The notes below the pieces were generated by a model that did no database searches, was not told the origin of the DNA, and saw nothing but the letters and a program-made list of their open reading frames with translations. The translations under genes were made by a program, and so were the position numbers. This document shows, piece by piece, positions 17,016-22,209 of a stretch of 22,209 bases of DNA. This DNA is from an uncultured Acholeplasmataceae bacterium (GTDB taxonomy: Bacteria > Bacillota_I > Bacilli_A > Acholeplasmatales > Acholeplasmataceae), in contig CALKAH010000080.1 in assembly GCA_937983315.1 (NCBI GenBank), positions 1 through 22,209 of the forward strand, written 5' to 3'. Position 1 is the stretch's first letter. Each line of letters opens with the position of its first letter.

Positions 17016-18080
17016 GTGAGAAAGTTCTACACACTTCTCATTGCGTTATTCTTAGTCTTCGGACTAGTTGCCTGCGGGGGTAACACTGGTGTTGATTTCC
17101 CAACATTTGATGAAGATAATGTTGTTGAATTGTCAGCTCAGGAAATGGTTACTTTGTTTGAAAGTATCGACTACACAACAGTTGATTCCGAATCTGTTCG
17201 TATCTCGACAAAAGGTCATATCTTTGTTATTGACGAAAGTGACCCAGAAGATACATATAGCACATGGCGTGATGAAACCAAGATCACGATTGATGCCGTT
17301 GTGTTCGGTTTAATCAGCGATACGATTGGTGATGTTTTAGTACACGCTGAAGGAACTGTTGATTTCTTTACATCCAGTTTTTATGAATCTGAATGGTATG
17401 AAGAAGATTCATCTCAAGCTGTTGAAGGAACGATGGGTCTGTACTTCAAAGATGGATATCTCTACATGAATGTTGATGGTACATTTGCTGAAGACGGTGC
17501 GGATCCTGAAGAAGCAGTCTTCAAACAAAAATTAAATCAACAAGTCACACAAGACATGTGGGATGAAGCCATGGGTCAAGCAGATCCAGATCAAATCGAC
17601 AACATGGTTCCACAAGAAATTCTCGACATGCTCGAAAGTGGTGATTTTGATGAAATCATGGATGCTGTTCCTAATCTAAAAGTCTATCAAGATGGTAATA
17701 CGTATTCAATCGTGTTCTCTATTACAAAGTCGATTGCACTTGATTCCATTGAAGACTTAATCGTTGCTTATGCAGAACAAATGGGCGAAACATTAACTCA
17801 AGCAGAAATCGATGAAATCGTTGAAGAAGCTGAAACACAAATCAATGCAGTTGTTGAACAACTTGAATTCACCTATGTCATTTCTATCACGGGAACAAAG
17901 ATTACTCAGGTTGCTGAAATGCTCGTTTTCAAATCTGTTGATGGAACCATCGACATCGATCTAACCACAGTTATTGACTTTGGTGTTGATGCTCCTAAAT
18001 TCCCAACCGATCTTGATGATTATGAACCTGTTGATGAGCCAGGTGAAGGCATCTTTGATGACGGAATGGTTAAAGAATAA
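17016..18080 (+). CDS. Lipoprotein of unknown function
   Basis: 354 residues, GTG start. The signal peptide MRKFYTLLIALFLVFGLVAC ends in lipobox LVAC with Cys20, so the mature protein is anchored to the outer face of the membrane. The rest is acidic and beta-rich, with patterns such as SESVRISTKGHI, GTMGLYFKDGYLYMNVDG and FTYVISITGTKITQVAEMLVF that recall LolA/LppX-like or DUF6612-type lipid-binding lipoproteins; this is a guess from style, not a firm match. The tail is rich in Asp, Glu and Pro. It diverges from the MacB-like transporter and converges on the triple-repeat lipoprotein. Confidence 0.8.
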   Translation: MRKFYTLLIALFLVFGLVACGGNTGVDFPTFDEDNVVELSAQEMVTLFESIDYTTVDSESVRISTKGHIFVIDESDPEDTYSTWRDETKITIDAVVFGLISDTIGDVLVHAEGTVDFFTSSFYESEWYEEDSSQAVEGTMGLYFKDGYLYMNVDGTFAEDGADPEEAVFKQKLNQQVTQDMWDEAMGQADPDQIDNMVPQEILDMLESGDFDEIMDAVPNLKVYQDGNTYSIVFSITKSIALDSIEDLIVAYAEQMGETLTQAEIDEIVEEAETQINAVVEQLEFTYVISITGTKITQVAEMLVFKSVDGTIDIDLTTVIDFGVDAPKFPTDLDDYEPVDEPGEGIFDDGMVKE

Positions 18081-18082
18081 CT

Positions 18083-18124
18083 AAAAAAAGGGTTCACTCG
18101 AAGCGAGTGAACCCTAATTCTTTT
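18083..18124. terminator. Bidirectional terminator between two lipoprotein genes
   Basis: GGGTTCACTCG (18090-18100), loop AAG, CGAGTGAACCC (18104-18114), a perfect 11-bp stem. The minus strand has T7 after the stem; the plus strand has the poorer TAATTCTTTT. It suits best the minus-strand gene. Confidence 0.9.
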
Positions 18125-18133
18125 AAATCATCA

Positions 18134-20482
18134 TTAACTTGGATTTCCCTGATTGACGCGAGCTTTTGCTGCGTCTTTTCTTATTTGATTGCGTGTAACA
18201 TATTCAGCATGTAATCCTTCATAATCTGTTAAGTAAGCTTGACGTGCTTCAGTTGTATCAGGTTGCGTCTTTGTACCGTTAGCAACAGCTTGTTCGTGAG
18301 CATGGACTTGATTCATACATGCTGCAGCCATTTCGTTTTTAATCGCTTGAGCATCCTGTTCACGTTCATGCTGATACGTATACATATAAGACTGATGTTG
18401 GTCAATGATGTGGATAACGAGTTCTTGAATAGGCATCATGAGAACTTCATCAAGTGTCTTTTCTGGGAATAATGCAAGATAGTTTAAGATCAGTTTTGCT
18501 TGACCTGCACTTAAATCGTATTCATCCATGAGTGCTTGAACATCTTCATCGATTTCACCGTGTTTAAGCATGACAACACCGAGTGCATGTTCTTGGAAGT
18601 ACGCATTGAGTTGGAGTTCAACTTGATTTTGGAAAGCTGATTCTTCACCTTCATTCATATGTGACACTTGAAGAGCTACAGCATTATCAGCACGATCAAC
18701 ATCGATATAACCTGTTTGAACAGCAGCATTCAAATAGGTTTGAAGCGCTTGTTGATAGGTCTGACCAAGAAGAAGTAATCCAGCACCTACGATTTCAGCA
18801 TCTTCATTTTTGAACATCACACTGATGACATAACCTTCTGGGTCAACCACAAATTCAGCTTGAGGATTGATATCGACAGATAAGACAAGACCTTGACCTT
18901 GTTGAACTTTATCTTTCGCTGCATCTTTACGTTCTTCATTTCGTGTGACGTATTCTTGTACTTTTGTTTCATAATGATTCATCCAAGCTTCAGCAACTCC
19001 CGTTAAATCGGGTTGTGTCTTTGTTCCAGCATCAACAGCATCACGATGAGCTTGAACCTTTTCTTGAACAGCTTCCTTCATTTGATTTTTAATCATTAAA
19101 GCTTCGGGTTCTTTTTCTAAACGATATTGAGCAAAAGCATTTAATTGGAATGCTGCAAGTGCTTCGATGAGTTCGGTTGATGTAAGAAGTAGCGCATCTT
19201 CCACAGTTTCTTCTGGATATGCTTCAAGATAAGATAAAACGAGTTTTGCATAACCATAGGATACGCCATATGTATCAACAAGCATTTGAATATCATCATT
19301 GACTTCAGCTTTGTTAAACACAACAGCGCCTAATGCGTTTTCCTGAAAATAGGTTTGTAACATCGTTTGAACTTGATTTCTAAATGTTTCATCGAGATCA
19401 CCATCGAGGGATCCTGCCATGAGGGCAACACCATTATAACTGCGTTCAACATCAATATAACCCGTATCAACAGCGGCATTCATATAAAGTTGAAGCGCTT
19501 CTTGGGTTGTCTTTCCGATTAAATCAAGACCAGCACCAACAATCTCAGCATCTTCGTTTTTATACATGACACTGTAGACATAGCCATTGATATCAACGAT
19601 CAGTTCAACTGCAGGATTGATATCGACAGATAACATATAAGGAACATGAAGGGATAATTTCGCTTTCGCTTGATTCTTGCGTTGTGCGTTTCGTTCAATA
19701 TAATCTTCCTTCATGCCTTCATAATCGTTTTTATATGCAGCTTCGACACCTGTCATATCAGGCTGAGTTTTTGTTCCTGCTGTCACAGCAGCACGGTGAG
19801 CTTCGACCTTTTCTTGAACCATCGACTTCAGTTCATTTTTCAATTGAATCATGTTGTCTTCACGTTCATTTTGATAAGTGTTCATCCAGGTTTGATGTTT
19901 GGTTGTTAATGCATCTGTAAGTTCTTTTGGTGTTAATGCAATAACATCATCCAATAAAGCATCAGGATAAAGTTCGATATAACTCATCATCAATTTTGCA
20001 AGGCCTAAAGAGACATCATGTTCTTCACTAAAGGTGATCAAGGCATCATCAACTTCACCGTGGTTCAAGACAACCGCACCAATCGCTTGTTCTTGAAGAT
20101 AGGTTTGCAGTTGAACTTTAACTGCTTCACGGAACTGATTTTCTTCATCTGTTTTACCGTTAGCAGCCATCAGTGCAATGGCTTGATCATTGACTTCAAC
20201 ATCAAGATAACCGGTATCGATGGCTTGTTGTATCATGAGATGAAGTGCATCTTCATAATGCAAACCGATGAGATCAACTCCAGCAGCAAGGATTTCAGCA
20301 TCCTCATTCTTCAACCGAAAAGTTTTAACTTTTTCTTCATCATCAAGAACGAATTCAAAAGATGGATTCATTTCGACGGATAACAACATATCTGCAGATG
20401 TTTCGGGTATCTCATTGTTTGTACACGCCACCAAAAATGCAAGTCCCATCACGAAAGCTAGCATCAATAAGACTTTTTTCAT
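18134..20482 (-). CDS. Lipoprotein with three tandem RsgI-like extracellular units
   Basis: 782 residues from ATG 20482, supported by AAAGAGG 8 nt upstream; an ATG at 20515 has no site and would spoil the signal peptide. MKKVLLMLAFVMGLAFLVAC gives lipobox LVAC with Cys20. The remainder is three units at an exact 250-residue period (33-282, 283-532, 533-782). Each starts LSV(D/E)(I/M)NP, then a strand, KNEDAEI, (L/V)xLxG, EAL/QAL, TGY(I/L)DV and VALM/IALM. It goes on with a helical part (S.G.AKL.LSYL). This is the pattern of the extracellular region of RsgI anti-sigma factors (RsgI_M, SEA-like). The cytoplasmic anti-sigma domain and TM of RsgI are absent. A second helical module, AHR.AV.AGTKTQPD.TG then YE.....Y..RN..RK..AK, closes each unit. 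Function unknown; likely surface sensor or structural protein. Confidence 0.88.
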   Translation of the reverse strand: MKKVLLMLAFVMGLAFLVACTNNEIPETSADMLLSVEMNPSFEFVLDDEEKVKTFRLKNEDAEILAAGVDLIGLHYEDALHLMIQQAIDTGYLDVEVNDQAIALMAANGKTDEENQFREAVKVQLQTYLQEQAIGAVVLNHGEVDDALITFSEEHDVSLGLAKLMMSYIELYPDALLDDVIALTPKELTDALTTKHQTWMNTYQNEREDNMIQLKNELKSMVQEKVEAHRAAVTAGTKTQPDMTGVEAAYKNDYEGMKEDYIERNAQRKNQAKAKLSLHVPYMLSVDINPAVELIVDINGYVYSVMYKNEDAEIVGAGLDLIGKTTQEALQLYMNAAVDTGYIDVERSYNGVALMAGSLDGDLDETFRNQVQTMLQTYFQENALGAVVFNKAEVNDDIQMLVDTYGVSYGYAKLVLSYLEAYPEETVEDALLLTSTELIEALAAFQLNAFAQYRLEKEPEALMIKNQMKEAVQEKVQAHRDAVDAGTKTQPDLTGVAEAWMNHYETKVQEYVTRNEERKDAAKDKVQQGQGLVLSVDINPQAEFVVDPEGYVISVMFKNEDAEIVGAGLLLLGQTYQQALQTYLNAAVQTGYIDVDRADNAVALQVSHMNEGEESAFQNQVELQLNAYFQEHALGVVMLKHGEIDEDVQALMDEYDLSAGQAKLILNYLALFPEKTLDEVLMMPIQELVIHIIDQHQSYMYTYQHEREQDAQAIKNEMAAACMNQVHAHEQAVANGTKTQPDTTEARQAYLTDYEGLHAEYVTRNQIRKDAAKARVNQGNPS
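18137..18886 (-). repeat. RsgI-like unit 3 (residues 533-782)
   Basis: 250 codons up to the stop. NP motif at residues 539-540 (VDINPQAEF), TGYID at 590-594, TKTQPD at 737-742. The protein ends with the unit, with no anchor or tail after it. Confidence 0.85.
18887..19636 (-). repeat. RsgI-like unit 2 (residues 283-532)
   Basis: 250 codons. NP motif at residues 289-290 (VDINPAVEL), TGYID at 340-344, TKTQPD at 487-492. The helical stretch at 444-462 differs from the other units (FQLNAFAQYRLEKEPEA against HQ..M.TYQ.ERE). Confidence 0.85.
19637..20386 (-). repeat. RsgI-like unit 1 (residues 33-282)
   Basis: 250 codons. NP motif at residues 39-40 (VEMNPSFEF), TGYLD at 90-94, TKTQPD at 237-242. 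It is the most divergent of the three in the first strand (EMNP rather than DINP). Confidence 0.85.
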
Positions 20483-20533
20483 GGTTTTAACCTCTTTCTT
20501 CCCCTCACCTAACATACCGATGAAGGTAGTTTA

Positions 20534-20562
20534 ATTATTGGAAAAAGTATAAAAAAAGTCAA
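20534..20562 (-). promoter_or_regulatory. Promoter of the triple RsgI-like lipoprotein
   Basis: On the minus strand TTGACT (20557-20562), 17-nt spacer, AATAAT (20534-20539). The -35 lies inside one copy of an 11-bp direct repeat. Confidence 0.65.
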
Positions 20563-20595
20563 AAATATGCGAAAATAAGGATTGAAGTCAAAAAT
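20556..20595. repeat. 11-bp direct repeat in the divergent intergenic region
   Basis: AAGTCAAAAAT occurs at 20556-20566 and 20585-20595, start to start 29 bp. The first copy contains the -35 of the lipoprotein promoter; the second overlaps the place of the -35 for the AraC-type gene. Likely operator for a regulator, perhaps the AraC-type protein itself. Confidence 0.6.
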
Positions 20596-20613
20596 TTCAG
20601 TACGCATTCAGCA

Positions 20614-20619
20614 TATAAT
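20614..20619 (+). promoter_or_regulatory. -10 element of the AraC-type gene
   Basis: TATAAT, with no good -35 at 17 nt, as is common for promoters needing an activator. The predicted start point is at the ribosome site GAAAGGAAG (20626-20634), giving a very short leader. Confidence 0.5.
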
Positions 20620-20640
20620 CATCTCGAAAGGAAGATAGCG

Positions 20641-21534
20641 AAGAACCAAGAACATGCAACACGTATCCAACTTGTTCAAGATTACATCAAAGAACATATC
20701 AAACAAAAAATCACGCTTCACGAACTCGCCCGTGTTGCTGGGTATTCCCCTTCTTATACCGAGACTTTGTTTTATGCGCTAACAGGTAAACAACTCTTTG
20801 ATTACATTCGTCAGCTTCGTTTGACTGCAGCTGCGAAACAGATGAAAGATCAGAGACACCTCAAGGTTCTGGATGTGAGTCTAGATTATCTCTTTGATTC
20901 ACACGAAGGATTTACTCGCGCATTTACCAAGCAATTTGGAATTCCTCCTAAACGGTATTTGAAGAATCCTATACCCATTCCATATTTCATTGATTTTGGT
21001 GTCATGGGGCGCTATCTTTATGAAAAACAAAGAAAGGAAAGAAAAGAAATGTCTACCCAAACCATTTTTGTCCAAGTGATTGAACGACCCAAGCGAAAAG
21101 CCATCATTAAGCGTGGAATCCAAGCTGATGAGTATTTTGCATATTGTGAGGAAGTCGGATGTGATGTATGGGGTATTTTACAAAGTGTCCCGAATGCACT
21201 CTATGAACCCGTAGGATTTTGGTTACCCCAATCGATGAGAACACCAAACACCTCGGAGTATGTCCAAGGTGTGGAAGTTCCTGAGACCTATCAAGGCATT
21301 ATACCTGAAGGGTTTGAACTGATTGATCTGCCACCCTCCTTGGTGATGATCTTCCAAGGTGAACCTTATGAAGAAGAAGCATTTATGGATGCTATAGGCG
21401 CTGTTTGGGAGCATATTGAGAAATTTGATCCTAAGCTTTATGGTTATACCTTTGATCTTGGTCAACCGCGATTTCAAATGGAACCCAGAGGATATCGTGG
21501 ATACATCGAGGGAAGACCCGTTAAACCTCTATAA
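20641..21534 (+). CDS. AraC-family regulator with GyrI-like ligand-binding domain; start codon unclear
   Basis: The frame is open from 20530. Residues typical of an AraC N-terminus (NQEHATRIQLVQDYIKEHI) begin at 20644, right where GAAAGGAAG (20626-20634) predicts translation to begin, but the codon at 20641 is AAG and no ATG, GTG or TTG is in frame until TTG at 20767, which lies inside the first helix-turn-helix and would give 255 residues. ATA at 20635 is another non-standard option. The two HTH motifs are ITLHELARVAGYSPSYTETLF and the region up to FTKQFGIPPKRYLK. From about base 21050 a GyrI/AraC effector-binding domain follows (TIFVQVIERPKRKAIIKRG..., GYIEGRPV at the end). It is divergent from the triple-unit lipoprotein and may control it. 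It could be a mutated or mis-sequenced start. Confidence 0.8.
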   Translation, partial: KNQEHATRIQLVQDYIKEHIKQKITLHELARVAGYSPSYTETLFYALTGKQLFDYIRQLRLTAAAKQMKDQRHLKVLDVSLDYLFDSHEGFTRAFTKQFGIPPKRYLKNPIPIPYFIDFGVMGRYLYEKQRKERKEMSTQTIFVQVIERPKRKAIIKRGIQADEYFAYCEEVGCDVWGILQSVPNALYEPVGFWLPQSMRTPNTSEYVQGVEVPETYQGIIPEGFELIDLPPSLVMIFQGEPYEEEAFMDAIGAVWEHIEKFDPKLYGYTFDLGQPRFQMEPRGYRGYIEGRPVKPL

Positions 21535-21538
21535 ATCA

Positions 21539-21573
21539 AAAGAGTCAATCACGAGGATTGACTCTTTATCTTA

Positions 21574-21574
<1 letters not shown>
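21539..21574. terminator. Bidirectional terminator between the AraC-type gene and lysS
   Basis: AAAGAGTCAATC (21539-21550), loop ACGAG, GATTGACTCTTT (21556-21567), a perfect 12-bp stem. The plus strand continues TATCTTATT, the minus strand TGATTTATAG, so the A/T ends of the stem supply the T-tract in each direction. Confidence 0.85.

Positions 21575-22209
<635 letters not shown>

Noticed and set aside
19670..20383. Plus-strand frames opposite the lipoprotein repeats
   Set aside because: They are Cys/Phe/His-rich, lack ribosome sites and lie antisense to a clearly coding, internally repeated gene.
20483..20515. Longer start (ATG at 20515) for the triple-unit lipoprotein
   Set aside because: It has no ribosome site, puts charged residues before the signal peptide, and the AAAGAGG site correctly precedes ATG 20482.

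Overview
This 22.2 kb window looks like chromosomal DNA of a low-GC Gram-positive lineage close to the Acholeplasma/Izemoplasma/Haloplasma branch or a neighbouring Bacilli/Erysipelotrichia group. The grounds are AT-rich sequence, strong AGGAGG-type ribosome sites, near-consensus sigma-A promoters, an RNA polymerase delta subunit (rpoE) next to pyrG and fba, the dnaX-ybaB-recR cluster, and lipoproteins with LVAC lipoboxes. TGA is a genuine stop: it ends the nuclease, the second DHH gene, the membrane protein at 695 and the YgjV-like gene. The code is therefore the standard one, not the Mycoplasma code. Placement below class level is inference.

Layout, plus strand 1-13.65 kb. A 5'-truncated secreted nuclease (lamin-tail domain plus thermonuclease) is coupled to a two-TM protein of unknown function and ends at a terminator. 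A promoter overlapping that terminator drives two tandem NrnA-like DHH phosphoesterases, a TtcA-like tRNA thiolation enzyme, an MgtC-like membrane protein and mnmE, with overlaps or gaps of a few bases. An extended -10 promoter then drives dnaX-ybaB-recR and a 90-residue membrane protein. rpoE has its own promoter and terminator, and a YgjV-GNAT fusion lies directly after that terminator. pyrG has a leader that matches the CTP-sensitive reiterative-transcription attenuator of Bacillus pyrG. fba (class II aldolase) and an acidic protein of unknown function close the block at a bidirectional terminator.

Layout, 13.69-22.2 kb. On the minus strand lie an extended SDR and a one-chain MacB-like ABC transporter (ATPase fused to FtsX-type permease), overlapping by 8 bp. 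Divergent from them is a 354-residue lipoprotein. It converges on a 782-residue lipoprotein made of three 250-residue units, each resembling the extracellular part of the anti-sigma factor RsgI and each carrying an Asn-Pro motif in the context (D/E)(I/M)NP. Divergent from that gene is an AraC-family regulator with a GyrI-like ligand domain whose normal start codon appears to be missing. A truncated lysS (class II lysyl-tRNA synthetase, C-terminal part) ends the window.

Most of the window is core housekeeping: tRNA modification, replication/repair, transcription, CTP synthesis, glycolysis. The least explained and most interesting part is the 18.1-21.5 kb divergon: the triple RsgI-like lipoprotein, the AraC/GyrI gene, and an 11-bp direct repeat whose two copies fall on the -35 regions of both genes. 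No tRNA, rRNA, CRISPR array, IS element or phage gene was seen. No stretch longer than 300 bases lacks a gene; the longest gaps are about 126 bp (16890-17015) and 158 bp (20483-20640), both with promoters.
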